A DNA stretch of 64,000 bases from an uncultured Nitrospirales bacterium (GTDB taxonomy: Bacteria > Nitrospirota > Nitrospiria > Nitrospirales > UBA8639), in NCBI GenBank assembly GCA_958295805.1, contig OY282373.1, positions 1 through 64,000 on the forward strand, given 5' to 3'. Under the pieces are notes generated by a model, which did no database searches, was not told the origin of the DNA, and worked only from the letters and a program-made list of their open reading frames with translations. A program made the translations under genes and the position numbers. Within the stretch, counting starts at the first letter, position 1. Every line of letters starts with the position of its first letter. Below, one piece after another: positions 42,091 through 50,672 of this stretch.

Positions 42091-42342
42091 AATGCTTCGT
42101 CACGTGTGCTTCAAAGGCGAGGACGTCGCGTAGCGGGTAACCGATCACAACCACGCCCGCACCCGGCCCGATGCCCCGGCCCGGCCGGAACGTCGCAACC
42201 GCCCCACCCCAGTCCACCGGTCCACGCAGCAGTGCCAAGTCGCTGGCATCGTCGCGGGCGGTAACGCGTACGGAAACTGTTGGCAGGATACGCACCTTCC
42301 CGGCTGCACGGGCGCGGTCATCCGGAACAGACAACGGTCAGC

Positions 42343-42399
42343 GTAGGGCCACATCTCATGCGGCCGTAGAAAACCGGCGCCATGAGATGGCGCCGCTAC
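42343..42399. repeat. REPIN 5 of array (one mismatch)
   Basis: Arm A reads GGCCACATCTCATGCGGCC, so one stem pair is lost; arm B is intact. Confidence 0.75.
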
Positions 42400-42651
42400 G
42401 ATGCTTCGTCACGTGTGCTTCGCAGGAGAGGACGGCGCGTAGTGGGTAACCGATCACAACCACATCCGCACCCGGCCCGATGCCCCGGCCCGGCCGGAAC
42501 GTCGCAACCGCCCCACCCCGGTCTACCGGTCCACGAAGCAGAGCCACGTCGCTGGCATCATCGCGGGCGGTAACGCGTACGGAAACTGCTGGCAGGATAC
42601 GCACCTTCCCGGCTGCACAGGCGCGGTCATCTGGAACAGACAATGGTCGGC

Positions 42652-42708
42652 GTAGGGCCGCATCTCATGCGGCCTTGGAAAACCGGCGCCATGAGAGGGC
42701 GCCGCTAC
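42652..42708. repeat. REPIN 6, right end of array
   Basis: Arm A is intact; arm B has GAGAGGGC where others have GAGATGGC. It stands at the array edge, next to the TCATTCTGAGCGAAGCG element. Confidence 0.75.
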
Positions 42709-42718
42709 GATGCTACCA

Positions 42719-42813
42719 ACTGTCATTCTGAGCGAAGCGAAGAATCTACGTGGTCTGTCGTGAACAGGCCTGTACTGGAGATTCTTCTCTTCGAGGCACT
42801 TCGAGGGTTCGTC
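42719..42813. repeat. TCATTCTGAGCGAAGCG-type repeat pair
   Basis: CTGTCATTCTGAGCGAAGCG followed by AAGAATCT is answered by AGATTCTTCTCTTCGAGGCA, so the element can fold on itself. Related words occur at 24281, 29478, 47091 and 50601. Confidence 0.6.
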
Positions 42814-42825
42814 ACGGTGTCGTGC

Positions 42826-45726
42826 TCAGCGGTCTGAAAGATCCTGGGCCGCGGATGGTTTTGGCTGCCACTCCCGCGCCAGCCGTTGCGCTTCAGCAAG
42901 TTGGGCCGGGGTCATTTTCGACTCGATGCGATCGCGAGTGCGTACGACCGTTTCACGCTGCTGCTCGGACTTCGGAAGCCGTGAAGCCGCGACGTTCAGC
43001 CATTTGTGTGCCTGAACGTAGTCCTGCGGCACGCCTTCGCCCTCGGCGTACATGAGCCCGAGATTGACCTGGGCGTCGGCGGCACCCTGATCCGCGGCCC
43101 GGCGATACCAGAGCACGGCCTCCGCGGCATCCTGCGGCACGCCCCGACCTTCGGCGTACATGAACCCGAGATTGACCTGGGCGTCGGCGGCACCCTGATC
43201 CGCGGCCAGGCGATACCAGCGCATGGCTTCCGCGGCATCCTGCTGCACGCCTCGGCCCTCGGCGTACATGATCCCCAGATTGAACTGGGCGTCGGCGTGA
43301 CCCTGGTCCGCGGCCCGGCGGTACCAGCGCACCGCTTCCGCGTCGTCCTGCGACACGCCCCGACCCACGTCGTGCATGAGCCCGAGACCGAACTGGGCGT
43401 CGGCGTGACCCTGGTCCGCGGCCCGACGATACCAGCGCACGGACTCCGCGGCATCCTGCGACACGCCCCGACCCTCGGCGGACATGAACCCGAGGTTGAC
43501 CTGGGCCCCGATGTTTCCTTGTTCCGCGGCCAGACGATACCACCGCACGGCCTCGGCCTTGTCCTGCGAAACCCCTTCACCGTCGTCGTACATAAGCCCG
43601 AGTCTGAACTGGGCGTCGGCGTGACCCTGGTCCGCGGCCAGACGGTACCAGCGCACGGCCTCCTTGACGTCCTGCGACGCGCCCTCCCCCGTGTCGTACA
43701 TAAGCCCGAGACCGAACTGGGCCGTGACGTCACCCTGGGCCGCCGCCTGATGGAACCAGCGCATGGCTTCAGCCTCGTCCCGCGATACGCCATCCCCCTC
43801 GGCGTACTTGTTCCCGAGGATGACCTGAGCCGTGGCGTGGCCCTGCTCCGCGGCCCGATGGAACCAGCGCATGGCCTCGGGACCGTTCTGCGGCAGGCCC
43901 TGCCCTTCCTCGTACATGATCCCGAGACTGACCTGGGCGGTGGCGTCGCCCTCCTCGGCCGCCTGACGGAACCAGCGTGCCGCCTCTTCCTCATCCTGCG
44001 ACACGCCCCGACCCTCGGCGTACATAAGCCCCAGGTTGAACTGAGCAAAGGCGTCGCCCTGCTCCGCGGCCCGACGGAACCAACGTACCGCTTCGGCCTC
44101 GTCCTGCGACACGCCCCGGCCCTCGGCGTACATGTCCCCGAGACTGGCCTGAGCTGTGGCATCACCCTGGTCCGCGGCCCGACGATACCAGCGTACCGCT
44201 TCGGCCTCGTCCTGCGGCACGCCCCTCCCCAAGTCGTACATGAATCCGAGATTGAACTGAGCGAAGACATCGTCCTGCTCCGCAGCCCGACGGAACCAGC
44301 GCACCGCTTCGGCGTCGTCCTGCGGTACGCCCCGACCTTCGGCGTACATAAGCCCTAGGTTGAACTGAGCAAAGACGTCGTCCTGCTCGGCAAGGCCGCG
44401 AAACGTCTCTAATGCGGCGTCGTAGTCACCACGCTCATACGCGGCCACCGCGTCCTCCCACGTCGGAGTTGCCGGAGCGTCAGGCGTCGCCTCGTCCTCC
44501 GTGGCCACGTCTTCAGAAGACGGCAAGGGTTCCCCGGCCGCAGCCGGGGCACCAGACCCCGCCTCAGCAGACGCGTCCACGTCCTCAGAAGACGGCACGG
44601 GTTCCCCGGCCGCAGCCGGGGCACCAGACCCCGCCTCGGCCGCCGCGTCCACATCTTCAGAAGACGGCAAGGATTCCCCGGCCGCAGCCGGGGCACCAGA
44701 CCCCGCCTCGGCCGCCGCGTCCACGTCCTCAGAAGACGGCACGGGTTCCGCTGCCGCAGCCGGAGCGTCAGACCCCGCCTCGGGCTCCGCATTCACGTCC
44801 TCAGAAGACGGCGAGGGTTCCGCTGCCGTAGCCGGGGCACCAGACCCCGCCTCGGCCGCCGCGTCCACGTCCTCAGAAGACGGCAAGGGTTCCCCGGCCG
44901 CAGCCGGGGCACCAGACCCCGCCTCGGCCGCCGCGTCCACGTCTTCAGAAGACGGCAAGGGTTCCCCGGCCGCAGCCGGAGCGTCAGACCCCGCCTCGGG
45001 CTCCGCATTCACGTCCTCAGAAGACGGCACGGGTTCCCCGGCCGCAGCCGGGGCACCAGACCCCGCCTCGGCCGCCGTGGCCACGTCTTCAGAAGACGGC
45101 AAGGGTTCCCCGGCCGCAGCCGGGGCATCAGACCCCGCCTCGGCTTCCGCATTCACGTCCTCAGAAGACGGCGAGGGTTCCGCTGCCGCAGCCGGGGCAC
45201 CAGACCCCGCCGCGGCCGCCGCGTCCACGTCTTCAGAAGACGGCAAGGGTTCCCCGGCCGCAGCCGGAGCACCAGACCCCGCTTCATCCGCCGCGTCCAC
45301 GTCCTCAGAAGACGGCAAGGATTCCCCGGCCGCAGCCGGGGCACCAGACCCCGCCGCGGCTTCCGCGTCCACATCCTCAGGAGAAGGCGAGGGTTCCACG
45401 GCCGCGGCCGGAGCGTCGCGCACTATGTCGGCTTCCGCATCCGCGTCGTCAGCAGGCAATGTTTGCGGGGCCGGGGCACCAGACCCCGCGTCGGCCGCCG
45501 CGTCCACATCTTCAGCAGGCAATGTTTGCGCTGAAGCAGCCGGGGCGCTAATCAGGACCGCCATCAGCACGGCGGCCATCCCTTGCCTCCAAACCGGCCT
45601 CACGGTGGATGCTCCATCCCGTTGCACGTCAGATTGCTCACACGTTTCAATGTCTCCATGGTTTTTCCTTTGTCTCCACGGAGTCGCCAACTTTTTCCCG
45701 GTTTTCATGATCGACACGGCATTCAT
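42826..45726 (-). CDS. Secreted Sel1-repeat protein with 24-residue Ala/Pro/Ser/Glu repeats
   Basis: A protein of about 966 residues. After a signal peptide (MAAVLMAVLISAPAASAQ) come two irregular units and then 12 copies of a 24-residue repeat of the form EDVDAAAEAGSGAPAAAG plus GEPLPSS-like ends. A TPR-like start (YERGDYDAALETFRGLA) and 13 Sel1 repeats of 36 residues follow (AQFNLGLMYAEGRGVPQD then EAVRWFRRAAEQG). The C-terminus (KWLNVAASRLP, then MTPAQLAEAQRLAREW) is the usual end of this Sel1 family. Sel1 repeats form a protein-binding solenoid; the low-complexity part is probably an extended spacer. I chose ATG 45726, with AGGAAAGG upstream. Relatives often carry a trypsin-like domain after the Sel1 part, and remnants of such a domain lie just downstream. 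Confidence 0.85.
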   Translation of the reverse strand: MNAVSIMKTGKKLATPWRQRKNHGDIETCEQSDVQRDGASTVRPVWRQGMAAVLMAVLISAPAASAQTLPAEDVDAAADAGSGAPAPQTLPADDADAEADIVRDAPAAAVEPSPSPEDVDAEAAAGSGAPAAAGESLPSSEDVDAADEAGSGAPAAAGEPLPSSEDVDAAAAAGSGAPAAAAEPSPSSEDVNAEAEAGSDAPAAAGEPLPSSEDVATAAEAGSGAPAAAGEPVPSSEDVNAEPEAGSDAPAAAGEPLPSSEDVDAAAEAGSGAPAAAGEPLPSSEDVDAAAEAGSGAPATAAEPSPSSEDVNAEPEAGSDAPAAAAEPVPSSEDVDAAAEAGSGAPAAAGESLPSSEDVDAAAEAGSGAPAAAGEPVPSSEDVDASAEAGSGAPAAAGEPLPSSEDVATEDEATPDAPATPTWEDAVAAYERGDYDAALETFRGLAEQDDVFAQFNLGLMYAEGRGVPQDDAEAVRWFRRAAEQDDVFAQFNLGFMYDLGRGVPQDEAEAVRWYRRAADQGDATAQASLGDMYAEGRGVSQDEAEAVRWFRRAAEQGDAFAQFNLGLMYAEGRGVSQDEEEAARWFRQAAEEGDATAQVSLGIMYEEGQGLPQNGPEAMRWFHRAAEQGHATAQVILGNKYAEGDGVSRDEAEAMRWFHQAAAQGDVTAQFGLGLMYDTGEGASQDVKEAVRWYRLAADQGHADAQFRLGLMYDDGEGVSQDKAEAVRWYRLAAEQGNIGAQVNLGFMSAEGRGVSQDAAESVRWYRRAADQGHADAQFGLGLMHDVGRGVSQDDAEAVRWYRRAADQGHADAQFNLGIMYAEGRGVQQDAAEAMRWYRLAADQGAADAQVNLGFMYAEGRGVPQDAAEAVLWYRRAADQGAADAQVNLGLMYAEGEGVPQDYVQAHKWLNVAASRLPKSEQQRETVVRTRDRIESKMTPAQLAEAQRLAREWQPKPSAAQDLSDR
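44496..45390 (-). repeat. 72-bp tandem repeat encoding the 24-residue units
   Basis: Twelve near-identical 72-bp units, recognisable by the recurring word GTCTTCAGAAGACGG, fill this stretch. Sequence exchange between units is evident because end variants (EPLPSS, EPVPSS, EPSPSS and ESLPSS) are shuffled. Confidence 0.85.
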
Positions 45727-45823
45727 CCTTTCCTCAACGCGTATGGTCACACTGGCTCACAAAGGACGGCATTATACAAACCCCGCGGGGAGATTCCAAG
45801 AATCCTTCAGGGCCGGGACGCCG

Positions 45824-46987
45824 TTATGAAGAGGGAGCACGGCCGGGCTGGGTCTGCCCGGGAAGCGGAAACGGCTCAGGTTTTCCGAATGGCAGGGTTT
45901 CTACGTACAGCGAGGTCGAGGGGAAGGCAAACGCGGCACCGTGGCTTTCGACGATGTCCTTGACTGTATAGGCCAGTCGTTCCTTACACGCCAACCATCC
46001 CTTCCACTCCGTGGTCCTGGTAAAACAATACAGCATGACGTTGATGCTTGAGGCTCCGAAGGCATCCACGAAGACGAACGTTTCCGTTTTGGAAGGGTCG
46101 AGTTCAAAGTCCCCGCTGACGTTCACGTATTCACCAATATCGTGAATGATCCCGCGCAGTTGGTCGTGCGTCGTGCGATATTCCACGCCGATGGTCCAAT
46201 AAATTCTGCGATTGGTCATGCGAGAAAAATTCACGAGGGCTTCCCCTGCCAACTTTCCGTTCGGAATGGTCACCAAGGCTTTGTCAAAGCGTCGAATTTT
46301 CGTGGCGCGAAAGCCGATGTCCTCCACCATCCCTTCCACGTCCGGCGTGCGAATCCAATTATCTTTTTCGAACATCCGATCCAGAAAGATGGTCAACCCC
46401 GCGAATAAGTTGGCAATGAAATCTTTGGCGCCCAAGGCCACGGCCATCCCGACGAGTCCCAAACTCCCCAGCACGGCCGCCACGTTAAATCCCCACTCCT
46501 GAAAGACGGCCGCGATCGCCAGACAGATCACGATGAACTTGGCGAGTTTCACGAAAAAGCTCTTCATGGTGTCGCGCATGCTCGAACTTCCCATCATGGC
46601 AATCCCGCGGTCCATGAACGAAGACAGTGGATCGACGGCTCGAAACAGCACCCAGAACAACGTCAGCGCGATCAAGGACCGAATGAGTTTGTCGAACGCC
46701 TCCCCGACGGGCGCGGACGTGGGGATGATCTGACCCGCCACGTAAATCCCCACGACCATAAATCCGAATTCCAAGGGTTTTTCCACGGCTGCGAGCAAGA
46801 GATCATCAACGTCCGTTCTGGTCTTCTTGGTCACGGTGCGAAGCGAGGCCACCACGAACCGGAAAAAGACGCGGCGCAGTCCGAGAAAAGCCAACAGCAC
46901 GAAGACGGCGGCCACTACTTGGCCCAGACTGATCCCGAAGGCGCCCGTCTGCCACACCGCGGCCACGTGTTCACCAAATTCCGTCAT
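45824..46987 (-). CDS. MscS-family mechanosensitive channel
   Basis: A 387-residue channel with several N-terminal membrane segments (QVVAAVFVLLAFLGLRRVFF; FGFMVVGIYVAGQII; LIALTLFWVLFRAV; FIVICLAIAAVFQEWGF). The pore helix is VLGSLGLVGMAVALGAKDFIANLFAG, followed by the beta domain EKDNWIRTPDVEGMVEDIGFRATKIR and IPNGKLAGEALVNFSRM. It protects against osmotic downshock. ATG 46987 starts the protein. Confidence 0.93.
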   Translation of the reverse strand: MTEFGEHVAAVWQTGAFGISLGQVVAAVFVLLAFLGLRRVFFRFVVASLRTVTKKTRTDVDDLLLAAVEKPLEFGFMVVGIYVAGQIIPTSAPVGEAFDKLIRSLIALTLFWVLFRAVDPLSSFMDRGIAMMGSSSMRDTMKSFFVKLAKFIVICLAIAAVFQEWGFNVAAVLGSLGLVGMAVALGAKDFIANLFAGLTIFLDRMFEKDNWIRTPDVEGMVEDIGFRATKIRRFDKALVTIPNGKLAGEALVNFSRMTNRRIYWTIGVEYRTTHDQLRGIIHDIGEYVNVSGDFELDPSKTETFVFVDAFGASSINVMLYCFTRTTEWKGWLACKERLAYTVKDIVESHGAAFAFPSTSLYVETLPFGKPEPFPLPGQTQPGRAPSS

Positions 46988-47376
46988 TGCCTCACGCTTC
47001 TGCTCTTCAGCCCGGTTCTCCGCACCTGAACGTTCCGAACGTGGCCCTCACCATAATGAAAATTCTTCAGGGCTTGCAAGATACGGCTCTTTTGCGAAGT
47101 CGATGGTCCGTGACGAGACCCTTCCCTTCGCTCAGGGTGACAACGTCCGGCAAAACACGGCCCCTTTGCGAAGTCGAGGCTCATTCGCTCAGGGTGGCAA
47201 CATCCGGCAAGACACGGCCCATTTACAGATTCGAGGCCGCCCGGGCATCCGAACGCGACGTTGACATTCTTGAACCCGAATGCTTCAAATTATTGTTTGA
47301 CGGACGCGGCACCGACCACCACGCCACGTGACGCCGTCGGGGCATTGCACGCATCATTGAGGAGACCGCGGTCCCC
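46988..47376. other. Gene-free stretch with diverged repeats
   Basis: About 390 bases without a gene. It contains two diverged direct copies of a segment starting TTTGCGAAGTCGA (47091 and about 47165). Each holds TTCGCTCAGGGTG and CAACGTCCGGCAAAACACGG-like words, which links them to the GAGCGAA-type repeat family on the other strand. No promoter or RNA gene is recognised. Confidence 0.5.
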
Positions 47377-48096
47377 GTGCCCACGAACCGACAACGGCTT
47401 CCGAATGTCCACGCTTTGGATTGGGCGTCCATCGAAGAGTCGATGATGACGAGCGGGCACGTCCACGTGCCGCGGCTGCTCCACGCTTCGGCGTGTCGAT
47501 CCTTGCGAACGCTGTACGACGACGATCGTCGGTTTCGATCCAGAATCGTGATGGCACGCCATCGATTTGGACAAGGAGAGTACTCGTATTTTGCGTATCC
47601 CCTGCCGGCTCCGGTGTCCCATTTACGCACCCGGCTGTACGCCTCTCTGTCGCCCATTGCCAATCGAATGATGGAAAAGATGAACCGCCCCCATCGGTAT
47701 CCTTCGACCCTGGCGGCCTTTCGACAACAATGTCGCAGTCAGGGGCAAACACAACCGACGCCCTTACTGCTTCGGTACGACCGTGGGGATTTTAATTGTC
47801 TGCACCGTGATCTCTATGGGCCGACGTTCTTTCCTCTTCAAGCAATGGTCATGTTAAGTCGCAAAGGCAAAGAGTTTGAGGGAGGAGAATTTGTCCTCGT
47901 CGAAAACCGGCCGCGCCAACAATCCCGCGTCACCGTGTTGAATCCCGACCTTGGTGATCTGATTATTTTCCCGGTCTTTGAACGACCCGTTGCCGGACAC
48001 CGTGGAGTCACGCGCGCGAACGTGCGTCACGGCGTGAGCCGCATGGCCGCCGGTCACCGGTGCGTGCTGGGAATCATCTTTCACGACGCACGGTGA
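47377..48096 (+). CDS. 2OG-Fe(II) oxygenase family protein
   Basis: A 239-residue protein with a prolyl-hydroxylase-like core. The iron ligands are visible as LHRDLYG (His-x-Asp) near residue 142 and RHGVSRM (distal His) near residue 220. The Arg in GHRCVLGIIFHDAR lies where 2-oxoglutarate is bound. The strand GGEFVLVENRP and LGDLIIFPVFERPV also fit. The start is GTG 47377; a purine-rich GAGGAGA lies upstream but rather far. The substrate is unknown. Confidence 0.8.
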   Translation: MPTNRQRLPNVHALDWASIEESMMTSGHVHVPRLLHASACRSLRTLYDDDRRFRSRIVMARHRFGQGEYSYFAYPLPAPVSHLRTRLYASLSPIANRMMEKMNRPHRYPSTLAAFRQQCRSQGQTQPTPLLLRYDRGDFNCLHRDLYGPTFFPLQAMVMLSRKGKEFEGGEFVLVENRPRQQSRVTVLNPDLGDLIIFPVFERPVAGHRGVTRANVRHGVSRMAAGHRCVLGIIFHDAR

Positions 48097-48139
48097 TGAA
48101 CACCGGATACACCGGGCGAACGCCAACTCAGCCGTTTGA

Positions 48140-49285
48140 ATGAACGCCGTCATTGCTCAGGATCAAACCGTGGTGCTGGGAGCCATCTTGGTGACCGCGG
48201 CGTTCGTGGGCCTCCGGAGCGAACGGTACGCGTGGGGAGCCGCGTTGTCGGGCGCCGTCGTGACCATGCTGACCACGGTCGTCCTGTCAAACGTCGGAAT
48301 CCTGCCTTCCGCGGCGCCCGTCTACGACCTCGTGTGGGCCTATCTCGTTCCCGTGGCCATCCCGCTGTTGTTGTTCAAGGCCAATCTCTTTCGAATTATT
48401 CGCGAAGCCGGCCACACCCTGGTGGCCTTTGCGTTTGGGACCATCGGGACGGTGGTTGGCGTCCTCATCGCGTTTCACCTGATTCCGACGGGAGAGGAAG
48501 ACTGGAAACTGGCCGCGATATTTTCGGCGACGTACATCGGCGGGTCCGTGAATTACATGTCCACGGCCGAAGCCGTGGGCATGCGTTCCGGCGACCTCCT
48601 CGCCGCCGGAGCCGCGGCGGATAATTTAACGATGACGGTCTATTTCCTCATCCTGTTGACGTTGCCGTCGATTGGGTTCTTGCAGCAGACGTTTACGTCC
48701 GTGCCGAAAACCTCGCCCCCCGCGTCACGGTCACGGCGCTTCGGCTTGTTGGAAAAATGGAGACGACTGACGTTCACGTCAACGAGTCTGGCACTCCTTC
48801 TCGCCGTGGCGTGTTGCGTGGTGGGGTATCAAGCGGCAACGTGGCTGGGAACGCCGAGCGGCGGCATTCTGTTCGTCACGGCCCTGGTCGTGCTGCTCGC
48901 GACGACGTGCGGTCCTCAGCTTGATCGCCTGACCGGAGCCGAAACCATCGGGATCGTCTTCATGCAAATCTTTTTTGCCACGATCGGCGCAACGGCAAAC
49001 GTTGGCGTCGTGCTGACGGTGGGGCCCTGGCTCTTTGTGTACGCCGTCGTCATCGTCAGCGTCCACCTGGTGATCATTCTGACTCTGGGAAAAATCGCCA
49101 AACTCAGCCTGCCCGATATTCTCGTCGCCTCCAACGCCAACATGGGCGGCCCGACCACCGCCGCCGCGATGGCCGCGGCCCGCAAATGGGATTCATTAGT
49201 CGTCCCCGCGATTTTGTGCGGGACGCTCGGGTACGCCGTGGCGACGTTTCTGGGCGTGCTGATCGGAAACGCGTTAAAAACGTGA
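48140..49285 (+). CDS. DUF819-family membrane protein
   Basis: A 381-residue membrane protein with about ten to eleven hydrophobic segments. Typical DUF819 features are YDLVWAYLVPVAIPLLLFKAN, IGGSVNYMSTAEAVGM, AAADNLTMTVYFLIL and ILVASNANMGGPTTAAAMAAAR. The internal similarity of both halves fits a transporter-like fold. The substrate is unknown. It starts at ATG 48140. Confidence 0.85.
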   Translation: MNAVIAQDQTVVLGAILVTAAFVGLRSERYAWGAALSGAVVTMLTTVVLSNVGILPSAAPVYDLVWAYLVPVAIPLLLFKANLFRIIREAGHTLVAFAFGTIGTVVGVLIAFHLIPTGEEDWKLAAIFSATYIGGSVNYMSTAEAVGMRSGDLLAAGAAADNLTMTVYFLILLTLPSIGFLQQTFTSVPKTSPPASRSRRFGLLEKWRRLTFTSTSLALLLAVACCVVGYQAATWLGTPSGGILFVTALVVLLATTCGPQLDRLTGAETIGIVFMQIFFATIGATANVGVVLTVGPWLFVYAVVIVSVHLVIILTLGKIAKLSLPDILVASNANMGGPTTAAAMAAARKWDSLVVPAILCGTLGYAVATFLGVLIGNALKT

Positions 49286-49424
49286 CGGCGGGAACGGCGC
49301 GGACGCGATCAGGAATTTCCATTTTCACGCGAAGTGGTGTACGATAATTTTCACGACGACGATGCGCTCTTTTTTACGAACGGCACGTTCCATTCATTCA
49401 TGATCCCATGACAGGAGGCACACA

Positions 49425-50507
49425 ATGACCGGCAACAAGAGAAGGCAGGACCGTCCGGGCGTCATCAACGATTCTCACCCTCACCGGACGCTGATTCTGG
49501 GACTCCTGCTGACGTTTCTGATCCCTCAGACTGTAATGGCCCAAACCCAAACGGCATTTTCGCTTCACCTCCCTTCAGGCTTGGAACACGATAAACTCGT
49601 GATCCCCGAGGATAACCCGTTAACCGAAGAAAAAGTGGAACTGGGGAAACTGTTGTTTTTTGATAAACGGTTATCGGCCAATGATACCATCGCCTGTGCA
49701 AGCTGCCACGTGCCGGCACTGGCCTTTACCGACGGACAACCCGTTTCCGCCGGCATTCATGAACAACGGGGGGGACGAAGTGCGCCGACCGCCGTCAATC
49801 GCGTCTTCAGCTCAGCCCAATTCTGGGACGGCCGGGCAGCCACGCTTGAAGAACAATCCGTCGGCCCGTTCGTCAACCCCATAGAGCACGGGTTTGCCGA
49901 CCACGACGCACTGGTGGCGAAAGTCAAGACGATTGCCGGCTATCACCCCCTCTTTGAACGCGCGTTCGGACCCGGTCCCATAACGCTCGACCTGATCGGC
50001 AAAGCCATTGCCAGTTTTCAACGCACCTTGTTGTCCGGGAACAGCAAGTACGATCGATTCATCGTGAAAGACGACGCGCAGGCGTTATCCGAAACGGCCC
50101 AAAACGGAGTCGGCATCTTCTTTGGAAAAGGACGCTGTGCAAGCTGCCACTCCGGGTTCAATTTTACGGACGAGGGATTTCACAATCTTGGCGTGGGATG
50201 GGACCGCGAGCAGGTCGACGTCGGCCGCTACGCCGTGACGAAAAAAGCTGAAGACCGCGGCGCGTTCAAAACGCCGACGTTGCGGGAAATCGCCCAAACC
50301 GCCCCGTACATGCACGATGGCAGTCTTGCGACATTAGGCGAAGTGATCGATTTCTACGATCAAGGTGGTATCCCGAATCCGCACCTGGATTCCGCCGTCA
50401 CACCGTTACATCTCACGGAGCAGGAGAAGGCAAATTTAATCGAATTTCTCCATTCCTTGAACGGAGAAGGCTGGCAGGTCACGCCGCCGACCGACTTCCC
50501 AAAGTAA
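49425..50507 (+). CDS. Di-haem cytochrome c peroxidase (CcpA/MauG family)
   Basis: A 360-residue periplasmic protein with a signal peptide (LILGLLLTFLIPQTVMAQ) and two haem c sites, CASCHVPALAFTD near residue 90 and CASCHSGFNFTDEG near residue 238. Other family marks are VELGKLLFFDKRLSANDTIA, RSAPTAVNRVFSSAQFWDGR, FKTPTLREIAQTAPYMHDGS and IDFYDQGG. It should reduce hydrogen peroxide with electrons from cytochromes, useful in a nitrite oxidiser. ATG 49425 has AGGAGG upstream. Confidence 0.94.
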   Translation: MTGNKRRQDRPGVINDSHPHRTLILGLLLTFLIPQTVMAQTQTAFSLHLPSGLEHDKLVIPEDNPLTEEKVELGKLLFFDKRLSANDTIACASCHVPALAFTDGQPVSAGIHEQRGGRSAPTAVNRVFSSAQFWDGRAATLEEQSVGPFVNPIEHGFADHDALVAKVKTIAGYHPLFERAFGPGPITLDLIGKAIASFQRTLLSGNSKYDRFIVKDDAQALSETAQNGVGIFFGKGRCASCHSGFNFTDEGFHNLGVGWDREQVDVGRYAVTKKAEDRGAFKTPTLREIAQTAPYMHDGSLATLGEVIDFYDQGGIPNPHLDSAVTPLHLTEQEKANLIEFLHSLNGEGWQVTPPTDFPK

Positions 50508-50541
50508 ATCCATGGCCTCGTGGGAAAAGGTCAAGCAAGCC

Positions 50542-50574
50542 GGCGGTCGGGGTAGCGTCACGCCACCGACCGCC
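50542..50574. terminator. Hairpin after the peroxidase gene
   Basis: GGCGGTCGG and CCGACCGCC form a perfect 9-bp stem with a 15-base loop, 35 bases after the stop. No T-run follows, so it is only a possible terminator. Confidence 0.35.
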
Positions 50575-50600
50575 CTCCTATCATTCTTCACTCCCCTTCC

Positions 50601-50672
50601 TGTCATTCTGAGCGAAGTGCCTGCCCTGAGCTTGTCCTGAGCCTCGAAGGGCCTCGAAGCGAAGAATCTCAG
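50601..50672. repeat. TCATTCTGAGCGAAG/CCTGAGC/TCGAAGG composite repeat
   Basis: TGTCATTCTGAGCGAAGTGC is followed by CCTGAGC words, two GCCTCGAAG words and GAAGAATCTCAG. It abuts the stop codon of the dapF-like gene at 50669-50671. Confidence 0.6.

Larger units (their letters stand above)
40672..42651 (-). pseudogene. Trypsin-like (HtrA-type) protease remnant with amplified middle part
   Basis: Only parts of a trypsin-like serine protease remain. The C-terminal part (40672-41020) has the Ser motif as ENSGGPVLDTAGHVVGVAV, with Glu where Gly is usual before Asn. It then continues after a one-base frameshift as NLDAFKTLLATGDVPQNVNFAV and ARAFLDAEGVPYETA. The rest is about five tandem copies of a unit encoding VRVTARDDASDLALLRGP, FRPGRGIGPGADVVVIGYPLRDV and EAHVT. 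A hairpin pair interrupts each unit, and FQMTAPVQPG follows. These are the Asp and pre-Ser regions of the family. The N-terminal domain with the catalytic His is missing, so no active enzyme is possible. The family is often fused to Sel1 repeats, and a Sel1 gene lies directly upstream. Confidence 0.75.
41021..42651 (-). repeat. Tandem array of 310-347 bp units (protease fragment plus REPIN)
   Basis: The marker GAACAGACAACGGTC recurs at about 41022, 41332, 41654, 41999 and 42325, with a variant (GAACAGACAATGGTC) at 42634. That gives five full units and a partial one at each end. Units differ by point changes and by the length of the hairpin-pair spacer, so they were duplicated some time ago or have diverged since. 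The joint lies between the codons for TAPVQPG and VRILP. Confidence 0.85.

Noticed and set aside
41021-42651. CRISPR-like array
   Set aside because: Units are over 300 bp, contain protease codons and have no short repeat/unique spacer pattern; there are no cas genes nearby.
40672-42651. Several intact small genes of about 95-100 codons in the array
   Set aside because: Each is only a slice of a trypsin-like domain starting at chance ATGs, lacking the His and Ser parts.
42719-42813. Possible terminator of the Sel1 gene
   Set aside because: It can fold, but the same words occur in unrelated places and no T-run follows, so it is better described as a dispersed repeat.
43006-44358. Plus-strand ORF of 450 codons opposite the Sel1 repeats
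   Set aside because: Its apparent repeats are only the reverse reading of the Sel1 repeats; it has no signal or family match.
44501-45829. Plus-strand ORF with SSEDG-type repeats opposite the 24-residue repeats
   Set aside because: The repeat DNA is nearly palindromic in codon content, so the other strand also looks repetitive. The minus strand has a signal peptide, a ribosome site and Sel1 domains, so it is the coding strand.
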